Of a stretch of DNA of 64,000 nt, positions 12,601-23,264 are shown piece after piece. Position 1 is the first letter of the stretch; every line of letters begins with the position of its first letter. This DNA is from Nematostella vectensis (taxonomy: Eukaryota > Cnidaria > Anthozoa > Actiniaria > Edwardsiidae): NCBI RefSeq assembly GCF_932526225.1, contig NC_064045.1:6432998-6496997 (forward strand), in the 5' to 3' direction. The notes beneath the pieces were generated by a model. The model was not told where the DNA came from. It did no database searches and saw nothing but the letters and a program-made list of their open reading frames with translations. The position numbers and the translations under genes are program-made.

Positions 12601-15600
12601 AGCTCTGCAATTGACATTAGCTCCCATATATGGGGTTGTGTAAATAGTTCATAGCTCTTATATTCTAAAGCATGAGGTAGTGTGTTCAGTTTGTCTTTAG
12701 TTCCTATATTTGTAAGCACATCTATTTTTCATTAGGCCAAAAGTGCAAGCAGTGTCTCTGTGACTTTGTTGTTATTGTCATGGTTGGGGAATTGTTGGAT
12801 AATGATAATGATGATGATGGTGACAATGATGATCATGATGGCAATAAGAATGGTGGTGGTGATGATGATGGTGGTTAGATAATTATATCGATGATGATGA
12901 TGGTGACAATGAAGATCATGATGGCAATAAGAATGGTGGTGGTGATGATGATGGTGGTTAGATAATTAAAATTGATGATTATGGTGGTGACAATGATGAT
13001 AATGATGGCAATAATAAAGGTAGTGGTGATGATGATAGTGTTTGGATAATGATAATGAATAATGATGATGGTGACAATGATGATAATGATGGATGGATGG
13101 AGGATAGTTAAAATGCTGTACTACTGATAAATATGCTGATGACAATAATGGTGATAATGAAGATGATAATCATGCTGACTATGTATGGTGATGACAATGG
13201 TGGTGTAAAGCATAATTACCCTAGTGCTGAGTTGCTTCTGGGGACTCAATCTTTCAACTAGAGCAACTCTAGAAGCCACTGCTCGCTGGAACATGAATAA
13301 GTCTTTATCAAACAGGGTGTCAGGGTTGGATTTTTAGGTAATTGCAAAAAAAACCCAAAACATTGCCTAAACATTTTATTCTCCATTTAAATGTAAGCAA
13401 GGAGCTCTGTCCCTTGTCTGCCACTAATGACTGTTCGAGTTGTACTATTTCAAGGCTTTGTAATTATAGTAACAAGAAGGAAATACTGGCTTCATTCAAC
13501 CTGCTACTTGGATTCGTTCCAAACAGAACAGACTAACAGGCAAATGGTAGAAATTTAAAGGACATTATATTACCTTGCTTTTTGCATTAACATCTTGTGG
13601 TGCACTTGAGGGGATATCACCCACTCCACCCTTCTCAGCTCCAGCCACATCTTGCCTCCCCCTGAGACTAGTCATCACACCTAATCTAGTTAGCTGACCA
13701 TCAGGGGGGAACTTGATGTGATCGTACAATTCACTCCAGTCACCACCCTTAGGAACATGCAACGCCATCTCTTTTGGCATAGGAGTCACCCCCGCTAGTC
13801 CAAGCTTCCGGGCTTCAGATGGACTGATCCCGGGCTGGTACACCATGTCGCTTGTGTACACACCCTTGACAAACATGTTGGCGCACAGACGTATGGTCTT
13901 GAGGTAGGAGTAGGTGCGGTTGAGGTAGATGGAGAGGATGTACTGGAGATCAAGCATAAGGATGGTCCAGCGAGTTGACGAGGGTGCTGTACCAACAAGA
14001 GCTGTGTAAATCAAAAACACTATATTTAGGGCTGGAGCTATGACCCCTCCCTGGCCCACTTTTTGTCGGCTATTTTTATTTAACTACGAGAACTAGAGAG
14101 TGCGGAAGGTGGGATGTGAGGACATAACATGATTTGTCAAAGTGAAGGTTTGAATAATGCCCAAACATTCCCATTCCCATTCCCATTCCCTACATATCAT
14201 GAATAAGAAGATTCCTTCTGCTTTATTAATGCAATGAGTAAGATGCTTACTGTATGTAGTCCCTGAAAATACCCATGAATGTCTAAACCTACCTTATAAC
14301 TGAGGTTTTGGCTGTTCTACTGCCAAGAATTGCTATTTCTCATCTGGGAATAGCATGTGATTTGTGACCAATAAATTGTCTTGATGTGTGCCAGGGCTTT
14401 CATTAACTTTCAAAGTAGGTGGCTGAGATTGATAAGTAGGGGGTGGAAGTCATTTTACCTTTTTAGTTCAAATAAAACTGAAGTCAACTTAAAAAAAAAA
14501 GCTAGAGCTCAGTGGAAAATAGCTGGCACTTCCGCCGGCCGCCGGGGCCTAATGAAACCCCTGTGGGCAAATGTTTAATGACGGGACTCAGTGAAAAACA
14601 TGAAAGCCATTGATCAGTTTAGAGGGTTGATTGAAAATGCACTACTGCCAAATGAGACAAGGATTTTGGATTTAAAGAGGTCACGCAACAATGAATTTGG
14701 CTATAACCCATCAATGCTGTTTTAATATGAGCAGATTGTCTTGTGAGTCTTACTTGATACTGAAGCCTTAGAGGAGGTAACTGCCTCAACAGAGTTAGGC
14801 GATGGATTAGAGACAAATGGAAACTGGAGCCATGTGGATGTTGACTTGAACTCCTTGAAGAGGTTGGAGAAAGACACTCTTACAGCCAAACCATCCTCCG
14901 TCGCAACATCCAAGTGAACCACAAAGTACTTTGTGGGAATGGGTTTGAACATGAAGTAGATGTATCGACCTGTCAGCCCTAGTGTCTGGGAGCTGGTGCA
15001 TGGAAACTGAATGTAGTTACCAGCTGGGATGGAGCCAATAATCCTGTATACAGTACCCTTGGTCTGTTTGTCCTGAAATCATAGAATTTGACCATAAGAT
15101 GCTTGTGAGATGGGAGGGGGTGAGGTGGAATTTATCTTATTGAACAATTTACAATTCTTGGACATTTTATGTTATACCTATGCACCCCCTCTCAGCAAAT
15201 CCAGGCTATTCTCCCCCCCTCCTTTTCCACCTCCACCCCCAAAAAAGAAAATCTATACCACAACTTTCAGATTTCTTGCTATTCTTGTCCATTATTTCAT
15301 TATATCTAGCATCCTGTCTTTCTATCATCACTTTTCAAAATTTAAACAATATTCACCCTTATTGGTTGATACATCTCCTATCATCCCAGGGCCAAAGCAG
15401 GGGGGGCACGTGCCCCCCCCCCCCCCCACAATATGACCAGTAGGGGATGGCTGTGATTCAAGGCTTACTACAGCCCTGTAACGTAAAATTCATTCTTTCT
15501 GCCTTATTGCCATCCCATTACATGTATATCGTGACATTCATTCTTTCTGCCTTTTTGCCATCCAATTACATATAACGCAGGGCCGTAGTAGTGGGTGGGG

Positions 15601-16374
15601 CACTGGGGGCACATGCTTCCCAATATCTTCAAAAATTATAAGGAAATGACCAGTAGGGGCGTGGCTGTGCCCTAAATATTTTCTTATGTTTCTGTATTGT
15701 GCCCCCCCCCCTATATTTTGAGGCCTGCTACGGCCCTGCATCCAATGTCATAGTACCCAAACTTTCAGATTTTTTTGCTTTCCTTGATTCAAATCTGTTA
15801 TTTCAATATTTTAATATTATTTTAATGTTTCTAGTATCCTGTTTTTATTTTATCATCACTTTTAAAAATATGAACATTACTTAAGCTTACCATAATGGTT
15901 GATACATCTCCTTCCTTTGAACACCTTTTCCATCCTCCAATGTCATAGTGCTTGAAGACGTTAACATAGGGGTGCTGCCACACTGGATAGAGTTAAGGAA
16001 GAGTTCACCAAGTCAATCCACTCCTCGTCACAGAGTTTGACATATTCTTCTGAGCAATATAAACTTACTGCAGTGAAGGGGGGGGGGGGGACGTTTGCAG
16101 TCTAGGGGGCTGGATTGTGTTTTTGAAGTGACTTGTTCATGATGCAGAGAACTAGATTGGATAAGTAACTATAGAATTTTCCTTGAATCTATTATCACAC
16201 TTTCTTTCACACTACTGTATTTCGCATACATCACATCACATCCAAATCCCATATCAACAACCGAAACGGTTAACGAAGACGGAAACACAACATTAAGACA
16301 GATAATAAGAAAGATAATACCTGGGCTATATAGAAAAAGTACAAATTCTACGTTGTCTACTCACATTTTGACAT
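3644..16374 (-). CDS. WDR90: WDR90/POC16 centriolar WD-repeat protein, N-terminal 15 exons (partial)
   Basis: Homologue of WDR90/POC16, a microtubule-binding protein of the centriole wall. Coding exons on the minus strand in gene order: 16365-16374, 15891-15982, 14754-15072, 13574-14001, 12223-12360, 9227-9286, 8691-8759, 8036-8146, 7513-7658, 7103-7160, 6496-6614, 5753-5908, 5030-5247, 4678-4748, 3644-3802. All have GT-AG borders and consistent phase, giving 718 codons. Residues 1 to about 230 form the CFAP20/DUF667-like domain, with WQHPYVNVFKHYD at the start and RVSFSNLFKEFKS further on. WD repeats follow, with FFLGHTDK, GSDDGYLRLWPLDF and SADGTIRIWDLD. Exon 1 codes only ten bases; this start gives an N-terminus of the same length as the human protein. 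The C-terminal WD repeats lie beyond the left edge. At 5247 the acceptor TTTCTAG is preferred to the one 9 bases downstream because it keeps the conserved YCSTTTGSIFQVD. The intron after exon 5 holds a 2.85-kb satellite. Confidence 0.93.
4302..4639. mobile_element. MITE with CAGGCCCGTAG terminal inverted repeats
   Basis: Left end CAGGCCCGTAGCCAGG and right end CCTGTCTACGGGCCTG are inverted repeats of 16 bp with one mismatch. The body is non-coding and has a G-run near its right side. It lies in a WDR90 intron. It belongs with similar elements in this window that end in CAGGG(G/C)CGTAG (15578, 20513, 60295, 63484). The termini suggest a hAT-like non-autonomous family; no clean target duplication is visible. 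Confidence 0.6.
6119..6500. repeat. 32-bp minisatellite seeded at the donor of WDR90 exon 11
   Basis: About 12 units with a period near 32 bp, consensus CATACCTGCCATTGTCACAC followed by AATCTTGTGTCA. The last unit runs into the 3' end of the exon at 6496-6614, whose junction reads (minus) GATAGCAG then GTATGTG. On the minus strand most units carry GGCAG then GTATGTG, so nearly every unit keeps a good 5' splice site. Units farther from the exon are more diverged. Confidence 0.85.
9374..12222. repeat. 33-bp minisatellite, about 86 copies, seeded at the donor of WDR90 exon 5
   Basis: Period is 33 bp. The array begins exactly at the 5' splice site of the exon at 12223-12360 (minus: CCAG then GTAAAGGGCTG). 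Units at the far end (9390-9450) read CTAGGTAAAGGGCTGTTAAT and match the junction best; the homogenised middle units read CTAGATACAGTGCCGGTAAT. Long minus-strand open frames (9359-11407 and 11408-12229) have an 11-residue period and come from the 33-bp period, not from a protein. They end in the intron and show no homology to the surrounding gene. Confidence 0.93.
12460..13200. repeat. imperfect GATGATG-rich simple repeat in a WDR90 intron
   Basis: Long purine-rich stretch of degenerate GAT, GGT and AAT triplets, with a local duplication around 12806-12965. Nothing coding is seen. It is not joined to an exon boundary. Confidence 0.7.
14392..14563. mobile_element. 172-bp MITE, CAGGGCTTTCATTA family, copy 1
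   Basis: Starts CAGGGCTTTCATTA and ends TAATGAAACCCCTG, a 14-bp inverted repeat with one mismatch. A second copy at 17987-18162 aligns along its whole length, including TGGAAGTCATTTTACCTTTT and GGGGCCTAATGAAA. The CAGGG ends fit hAT-like non-autonomous elements; I see no clear 8-bp target duplication. Confidence 0.8.
15387..15478. mobile_element. short CAGGG-ended MITE, internally deleted
   Basis: Starts CAGGGCCAAAGCAGG and ends CTACAGCCCTG, with a run of C inside. It shares ATATGACCAGTAGGGG.TGG with the next copy at 15578, so it is a short relative of that element. It lies in WDR90 intron 2. Confidence 0.55.
15578..15738. mobile_element. 161-bp MITE with CAGGGCCGTAG inverted repeats
   Basis: Starts CAGGGCCGTAGTAG and ends CTGCTACGGCCCTG, which are inverted repeats. 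The same body appears in the opposite orientation at 20513-20670 (shared GGGGCGTGGCTGTG and ATAAGGAAATGACCAG-like blocks). Confidence 0.75.
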
Positions 16375-16687
16375 TATAGTGATTTGGTCCGCGCGTTATT
16401 TTGCTCCCGCCATTTTTTTCGAAGATAGATCCTTTGCGCATGCCCAGCTCCGAAAACACAGGTACCCCAAGTCATTTTAAAATGAAAATAACCAAAGGGT
16501 AGAAAAATGGAAAGTTACATTAAAACTATTTTCTTGTTTAAAAATGATAAGTAGATGATCTTGGAATATTTTGTTTTCTTTTTGGCAAAAAAATATAAAG
16601 ATGAATTTGAATATAAAGAATTTGATGAATTTGAATATAAAGATGGGTTTCCTGTGGCGAAACCTGCCTTGGATACTAACAAACAAA
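16375..16687. promoter_or_regulatory. 313-bp head-to-head promoter region of WDR90 and C22orf23
   Basis: The start codons of the two divergent genes are 313 bp apart. An NRF1-like TGCGCATGCCC is at 16435-16445. YY1-like ATGGCGG motifs occur on the minus strand near 16403-16416 and across the C22orf23 start codon at 16685-16695. No TATA box is obvious. This composition is common in bidirectional housekeeping promoters. A 24-bp direct repeat (GATGAATTTGAATATAAAGA) lies at 16600-16647 in the presumed 5' UTR. Confidence 0.6.
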
Positions 16688-19683
16688 ATGGCGGCGAAAC
16701 GACAACCAGTTGCGAAAGGAGGTATTTGGAGCACTCAACCGGCGCCAATGAGCAAGGAAACCCAGCAGTTACTAAAAGGTTAGATGTTAAAAATGGCAGG
16801 GATAGTCGTGATAAGTTAAGATCTTGTATTCTTTACGAATGAAAGGCTATATGCAAATAGTCAAGTAAGGAAATTCGAATTACTCAAGTAAGCTTACATT
16901 GTTTTTATTCTGAAGACTAAAATAAGGTAAATACAATTTACCCATAATATTGATGGGATGACGGAATGTATGGTATTTTCAATGACCACAGCTTTTGGGG
17001 TTTTAAGGTTTTGTCTTTAATTTGGTTTTAAGATGTCTTTGTATTTTTAATAAGTTTTACCCTATAATTTAATTAATGTATGTGGTAATTGAGATATCTC
17101 TCAAGGAAAGCAGTTTAGTACGCAGTTAAAGAGTAAAAGCTGAAAAGTATATTCACAAAGTTGTTTTTATTAATGTCATTATCAGTAATTGCCATTGTTG
17201 ATTTTCATTGTTTACAGACGTTTATTTTTATTTCAGTTATGATGGAGGAATCAAAGTTGACAAATTTCCAAAGGCGACAATTGAGTGACAAAATGACAAG
17301 TATGTTAAAGAGCTAGTTTCCATTTGATTGCCCTAACACTATAAAACAGTGTTCAGGCGATCAGCTTTTCACACAAGTGATTGAGTTACTGTATAGGCCA
17401 AAGAATAACATGTAAATTTAATATGTACAAGGCACTTACACAGGGAGGCCCACTGGGTGGAAGCACATTCCCCCCTTGGCGGCCAAAAAGTGGGTCATTT
17501 CTTATTAGGAATCTTTAAATACTATGCTTTCTCCATATGATACCTATGACTGCACACCCCCCTCAGCCAATCCTCTCTCTCAGCGAAATACGCCTTCTTC
17601 ATAACTACTCCAGTCTAACTGTTTTTAATGAAAATTTATTTTTTTAGAGGGTCAGTCTTTACCGGTCTCAGTAAATCCTACAACAAGCCAACAAGGACAG
17701 AGACCACGACAGACCTCAGCAGCCAAGAAGCCTCTCCCTAAAGTCATGAATGCTCGACATCTATCAGGGGGAAAGAGAAGCAAAGAAGTGATTGAAGTGT
17801 TGCATGATACAGGGGAGGAGCCTTATAGACCGGCACCAACAAGTAAGTTTCTGAAGCAAAGAAGGCAACTGGGTTCAAATGTGAAAAATAAGGAAGTGCT
17901 AGTATTTATTTACAGCAAAAACTAACATCACAAGGAGATAGAGATTTGGTTAACTACACAGTTTACATTCATGCAAGTGTTAGTTACAGGGCTTTCATTA
18001 ACTTTCAGAGTAGGTGATGGAGATTGATAAGTAGGTGGTGGAAGTCATTTTACCTTTTTAGTTCAAATAAAACTTAAGTCGACTTATTTTAAAAAAGTAG
18101 CCAGTGCTCGGTGGTAAATAGCTGGTGCTTCCCCCGGCCGCTGGGGCCTAATGAAACCCCTGAGTTCCATCTACTGAAGATGGAAACACAGGCTTGTTTG
18201 CCCATTGTTTCTTTGAAGCTTAATGGGCTTAACAGGCTTAACGTCCATAAATCCTAAAAGACAAGGGATTCACAGTCCCAATACAGAAAACCAGGTTTTT
18301 ACTTTGCATTATTGTTTCAGACTGACCTGAGTAAGACTGAAACCCCAGTTCTCTGGCTTGCAAAGCAAAGCCTTTGGTACCATTGGTCTGTCAAATAATA
18401 TTACGCTTTGGGTGATTGTTTGTCTGATCCCTTTAATCTGTGTGGGAATAAAAGGGCTCCTTTTTATATATATGATCATATTTCAATCTTGGTTGGGTTG
18501 CTACTACATTTTGCAATGGGTCAAATTTTCCTATCAACAGAATATATTTCTACTGAGGAAAAGAGAAAACTCCAAAATGTGATGGCATATGGTGAACATG
18601 GAAAAGAGATTGGCATGAAGAAACCAGCAAAACCTGCATCTAAATCGATGGAGGAAGTTGAAGTCGATAGATTTGATGAAGGTATGTGACCCTTTCTCCA
18701 TTTATGTATCCATTTCATTTGAAAATGCAACCTGTCCCCACAAAAAAAAATCAGAAAAGATAAACCCTATGGATCTGCTTGTTTACATTGCTTGTTCGCT
18801 TGTTTACATCGCATAAGCAAAGCTTTCGATTTTTGTACATCCACACTGCACCAAAAAGGCATTGTTTCCAAATTGTCCTACTCTGGACTGAGTTTCTTAA
18901 ATTGTTCAGTTTGCAGTAATTGTTTTCCCATTTACATGTGGAAAATACCCCCTTAACAAAAAGGTTGCTTTTTTTAAACGAAAACAGATATATATGAATG
19001 GGGTCTGGGGCATGAGGAATTGTCTTCACATATAGTTGGGTGCCAAATATATTTAGCTGCTGTAAAATCAGAAAAGACCTTACACAATTCCTTTCCCCTT
19101 TCAACAGTGCTCCAAGAGATTGAGGAAAGAAAACAGTTCTTGGAAGAAATGGAATCATTAGGTCAAGGCAAGAAATACAGGACAGTCATCAATACAGAAA
19201 TCTCTCAGGTACATTAAGTGACCCTCCCCCTGATGGCAATGATAATAATGACTATTAGTAATATAATTGAAAGTAATAAATATCCAACCCCAATAAAATG
19301 CCATACTGAATGCAAACTCAGATACTGGAAGAAATTACTAAATGAAGCCCATTCCATCTGATTTATTACTTTTAATATATGAAGACATAAAATTAAAAAA
19401 AAATTAATGCAAGCATCCTCCCTTATTGAAATAGTAGCCCCTCTAATTGAATCCTGGACCCTTACCTGAAAACCTCAATAACACCCAGGCAAACGCAGAC
19501 AATGTGACAGCAAAAGCAGGGCCCCTATTGCCCTTGTTCATTAACAATCCATTAAATTAACAAATATATATTTTTTCATCCCGGTAGAAAATCAGAGAAC
19601 TTGAATTGATTGACAAGAAAAGGAGCCAAGAGCTGGATGTAGCTATCAAAGAGCAAAATGAGTCACCCGGCCCTGAATCATAG
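16688..19683 (+). CDS. C22orf23: UPF0193 protein (EVG1/C22orf23 homologue), complete
   Basis: Six exons: 16688-16778, 17237-17299, 17648-17842, 18541-18681, 19108-19208 and 19588-19683, total 687 bases and 228 residues. All splice borders are GT-AG and phases agree. The N-terminus MAAKRQP, the block MMEESKLTNFQ (residues 32-42) and the C-terminal ERKQFLEEMESLGQGKKYR are hallmarks of the UPF0193 family; human C22orf23 is of similar length. Its biochemical role is unknown. It is a soluble, basic, partly coiled-coil protein with no signal peptide or membrane segment. The head-to-head arrangement with WDR90 hints at shared expression with centriole/cilium genes, which is inference. The intron at 17843-18540 contains a MITE. 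Confidence 0.92.
17436..17600. repeat. dispersed repeat shared with 35083-35170
   Basis: The stretch GGCCAAAAAGTGGGTCATTT and the following AATCTTTAAATACT...CCATATGATACCTATGAC recurs with few changes at 35100-35170. Both copies follow a G-rich sequence resembling the CAGGG-ended MITEs. It lies in a C22orf23 intron. Confidence 0.6.
17987..18162. mobile_element. MITE, CAGGGCTTTCATTA family, copy 2
   Basis: Full-length partner of the copy at 14392-14563, with the same inverted ends and about the same length. The two copies flank the WDR90/C22orf23 promoter in the same orientation, which is probably chance. Confidence 0.8.
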
Positions 19684-20990
19684 CCCGGCTTGACACAACA
19701 CACAAAGCATATGTACATGAATGACAAAATGACTTATATAACTATCAGTGGACACTTTTGCAAAATATATATATATATATATTTGGATGGGTGTACTATT
19801 TAAGCTGCTTGTATTAGTAAATTGTCATAAGCAAACTTTTATAAACCTAACGTTCCCTTGTTCTCCTTTACCTCCTAATTCCACTGTCTATGGACAGGAG
19901 AGGAGAGAGGGCAGGTCCCCCTAGTTGTACCATACGTCATCTTCACAGAGACACAGCCCACATAGTCCATTTTTTACTTTTTATCACGAGTTTCCAATGA
20001 AAAGAATCTTGTATACTGTAAAATACTGTGGAATTATTCCCCATTTTGTTTTCCCAAATTTTACTAAGCACAAAACGTCATAAAAGCTGTATTATTATGG
20101 CCTATACAACTGTAAAAACTTAATGTGCGCAAAGTAAAAGTGCATGAGAAGTCTAATCTGACTGTGGGAAATGAGTTGCGCGCAAAAATACTCATGCTCA
20201 ACTGTTTTAGTTACTTATGATCTCAAGCGACATTTGAAGTATTACCGAAGAGAACAGTATTGCAGAGAATAGTATTAGATAGCATTTGTACCTGTAGGAA
20301 GAACTGTATAGTGTGGAAACACCTTTTTTGAGTATTTACTAGTATAAAAAGTGAATTAAACAATGATTATACTTGGTAAAGATGTTGTTTGTCAGCCCGA
20401 AAAAGGCTGATGCCACAGTACTAATCAGCGATTAACCATAACCTTCACTAACCATAACCTTCACTGCAGTTCACATAATCATTCAGAACTAAGTAAGGGT
20501 TGGTTATCCATTTCCGTAGCAGGCCTCGAAATATTCGGGGGGAGGCACAATGCAGAAACATTAAGAAAATGTTTGGAAGCACAGCCACGCCCCTTCTGGT
20601 TATTTCCTTATAATTTTAAAAAATATTGGGGCACTTGCCCCAAGGTGCCCCACCCCCTGCTACGACCCTGTTATCCCCAATGCAGAGCGAAATAATCAGA
20701 CACACCTGAATCAGACACACCTGAACTCAGGAGAACAAAAGTGAAGAGCCAGTAGACGAACCATTCCGCACCATGTGGGCTGGCTAATTGTGTCCAAATA
20801 AGAATTGTCCATACTTTGTAACATTTCTATTATTTTAGGATGTGGGATCACACATCGACTCCCATGCGTATTTAGCTAATTGTCGTATTTAGTAATACAA
20901 GAATTGTCAAGAACGTATGCATTGCATTACAACAATACTAATCATATTAACAAGTTCATAGCGACAGTTTCGTTCATAACATTGTGGTTC
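19684..20990. other. 3' flank of C22orf23, non-coding
   Basis: No gene is recognised. It holds an (AT)n run near 19766-19782, a degenerate MITE at 20513-20670 and AT-rich unique sequence. Confidence 0.5.
20513..20670. mobile_element. MITE of the CAGGG..CGTAG family, inverted orientation
   Basis: Begins CGTAGCAGGCCTCGAAATAT and ends CTGCTACGACCCTG. The body is the reverse complement of the element at 15578-15738, including GGAAGCACAGCCACGCCCC. Confidence 0.7.
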
Positions 20991-21115
20991 TATGAATCTC
21001 ATCCTCGGAAACCCATGGGTATTTTACTGTGAACTTTAGAAGCACACTAGCATACACACATTGGCACCAGTCGGGCCAAGACGGGACGCTAGCACAGTCT
21101 ATTACCCGTGCAGTT

Positions 21116-21172
21116 CGGCAACCATGGACAGCTGTTTCGTCCTTATTAGGACTCGTCAGCATGGCATAGCCG
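21116..21172 (-). ncRNA. type I hammerhead ribozyme, core intact
   Basis: On the minus strand all hammerhead parts are present in order. Stem I 5' strand is CGGC, an internal loop TATG, then CCATG. The catalytic core is CTGACGA. Stem II is GTCC, loop TAATAA, GGAC, followed by GAAA. Stem III is a tiny self-complementary ACAG/CTGT. The cleavage triplet is GTC, followed by the stem I 3' strand CATGG, TT, GCCG. The pairing CGGC/GCCG plus CCATG/CATGG is perfect. A very short palindromic stem III is typical of hammerheads from metazoan Penelope-like elements and retrozymes, which tend to work as dimers. Self-cleavage is inferred from structure only. Confidence 0.85.
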
Positions 21173-21354
21173 GTTTGCCTCAGTTAAACTTCATCGGCAA
21201 AAAAAACTGCAGGGCGACTTCGACTCGAACGAAGTGCTTTAAACCACAGCTTAGATCCATGTGGGATCTAGAGCTGCGACCGGGCTAGCGTGATGCCAAT
21301 TGTGCGGATCACGCATGCAGTTTTTTTTGCCGATGAAGTTTAACTGAGGCAAAC

Positions 21355-21410
21355 CGGCTATGCCATGCTGCAAGGCCTAATAAGGACGAAACAGCTGTCC
21401 ATGGTTGCCG
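21355..21410 (+). ncRNA. second hammerhead copy, core mutated
   Basis: Inverted partner of the ribozyme at 21116-21172. Stem I, the GUC site, stem III and the GAAA box are preserved. The core CTGACGAGTCC is changed to CTGCAAGGCC, with one base lost, which removes the essential CUGANGA box and weakens stem II. It is probably inactive. Confidence 0.75.
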
Positions 21411-21639
21411 AACTGCACGGGTAATAGACTGTGCTAGCGTCCCGTCTTGGCCCGACTGGTGCCAATGTGTGTATGCTAGTGTGCTTCTAAAGTTCACATT
21501 GGTATTTTACTCTAACGTTTCACTCGCGAGAAAAATCAGAGAAAAATATTTTTCTCGCGAGTGAAACGTTAGAGGAAAATACCCCTGGGTTTCCGAGAGT
21601 GTATGAATCTTGAAGTTCAATTGTGCTTTTTAAAAAGGG

Positions 21640-21760
21640 ACTTTCTGTCGAACCCGTTGTATCGCGACGCCGTATTTTCAAAACATCGATTTGTTTTTGT
21701 CTTCTGTTCCGCCAGTAAAATTTTTATAAACCAATCAGATTCTTGCCATCATAACGAGCC
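21640..21760. repeat. dispersed repeat, inverted partner at 25029-25130
   Basis: GTTGTATCGCGACGCCGTAT, TTTTCAAAACA.CGATTTGTTT and CTTCTGTTCC.CCAGTAAAA match the reverse complement of 25029-25130. CAATCAGATTCTTGCCATC also recurs directly at 24957. No coding sequence is seen. Confidence 0.65.
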
Positions 21761-21881
21761 CCCAGCAATTCCAAAAGCCAAATTTTGGTTCACTGAGGTT
21801 GCCATGCTCGACGTCATAATCCAATAATAAAAAAGTCACCTACACTGCGTACTGGTGCCTACAATCACTCAGTACATCGGG

Positions 21882-21925
21882 CATCCTCGGAAACCCAGGG
21901 GTATTTTCCTGGGTTTCCGAGGATG
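21882..21925. mobile_element. 44-bp micro-element: two TIRs only, with 9-bp target duplication
   Basis: A palindrome of CATCCTCGGAAACCCAGG, spacer GGTATTTT, and the exact inverse of the first 18 bases. It is flanked by a perfect 9-bp direct repeat TACATCGGG (21873-21881 and 21926-21934). Its ends are those of the 602-bp element at 21000-21601. It therefore looks like a mobile unit reduced to its two termini. Confidence 0.85.
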
Positions 21926-22604
21926 TACATCGGGATACTCTCCCTGTGTAATCTGAACTATTTAGTCTTAATTTATTAGCAATGTTTAATTTAGGGGCTG
22001 GGCTAAGAAAAAACCGACAGGGCGCCAAAATCGTATCAGGAGCCGCGTAGTAAATCCCGTGCTCGCTTATACATAACAAGCTGACTCGCGGAGAGGGATG
22101 TGAACATAACAATACAGCGAGTTGATCGAAATCATTAGTGGTAACTTACTAACTCGAGAGACGTGGCATTCCAGGGAAGGAATTTAAATGGCAGCTTACT
22201 CAAAAGCAATTCCAGGCGGAATATAGAATTATCGACGGCTATGCCATAGACGTGAAAACGCGGAGAAGAGGACCGTCAAACCGACGGTTGTTATTGCCCC
22301 TGCCTTGTGTAGAACAATAGCAATATAGAAAAGATTGATTTAAGCGGCCTTGCAATGATATTGGGCAATACGAAGGCGACAAGACGAATCCAAGCCCGGA
22401 GAAGAAAAAAATAACACTCGATATTCTGATATAGCCGACGTTAGATCAATCGGAATCGATCAAGTAAACGCAGTCAATCCAGTAGCCGCAGTCAGGAACT
22501 AGCACAGACGGCACAAGCGAGGAATTTACAAGCATCAGCAATGGTGCGAATTCTCATCCTTCGCCCGCCGTAGTGAAGTGTTGCGCATGGTGGCGAGGGT
22601 AGGG

Positions 22605-23045
22605 AAGAAAATAATATTCTTTTGCAATTCAAACTAATAATCAAATTTGATCTAGTTTTTCTGTACCTTAGCCGGTTTATCCGGGCAAAGGATCTGTCAT
22701 TGTAACATGACTGAACGCCTTGGGGTACAAAAGAGAATAGCATTCTTTTACGATTTAAACATAAAAAAGCAAATCCGATCTAGTTTTTCTTTCTGTACCT
22801 TAGCCGGTTTATCCGGGTAAAGGATATGTCATTGTAACATGACTGAACACCTTAGGGTACAAAAGAGAATAGCATTCTTTTACGATTTAAACATAAAAAA
22901 GCATATTTGATCTTTTTTTTTTTTTTTTCTGTACCTTAGCCGGTTTATCCGGGCAAAGGATCTGTCATCGTAACATGACTAAACGCCTTGGGGTACATAA
23001 AAAATGATATCCTTTTGCAATTCAAACTATAAAGCAAATTTGATC
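22605..23045. repeat. about 135-bp tandem repeat, 3.3 copies
   Basis: The block GTACCTTAGCCGGTTTATCC occurs at about 22661, 22794 and 22930, each followed by GTCAT.GTAACATGACT and preceded by an AATTCAAACTA or GATTTAAACATA segment. The third copy contains a poly(T) run. No coding content. Confidence 0.85.
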
Positions 23046-23264
23046 CTGTGCCCTGGGCGAACGGGATTCTCGTGGGTCATCCGAACCCTTCCTGCTGAAC
23101 AGCCTTTGTATATTTTTACTTATGTATCGTGCGTGAAATGATAACAATAACACGCTCACTTAGGACTTAAGTTTAAATCGGAATGACTGACATCTACAAT
23201 CCTTTGGGAGGTCTTCTGGACGGATCGTCGGCCGCCTCCCATATTTGTTATAATATTGTCATGA

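Larger units (their letters stand above)
21000..21601. mobile_element. 602-bp TIR element with 9-bp target duplication and a long internal inverted repeat
   Basis: Left end CATCCTCGGAAACCC and right end GGGTTTCCGAGAGTG are inverted repeats that extend into GGGTATTTT / AAAATACCCC. The element is flanked by a perfect 9-bp direct repeat, TATGAATCT, at 20991-20999 and 21602-21610. A 9-bp duplication fits Mutator-like or Merlin-like DNA transposons; no transposase is present. Inside, 21030-21210 and about 21319-21500 are inverted copies of one sequence that carries a hammerhead ribozyme. A further hairpin with 26-bp arms lies at 21512-21574 (CTCGCGAGTGAAACGTTAGA). Confidence 0.85.
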
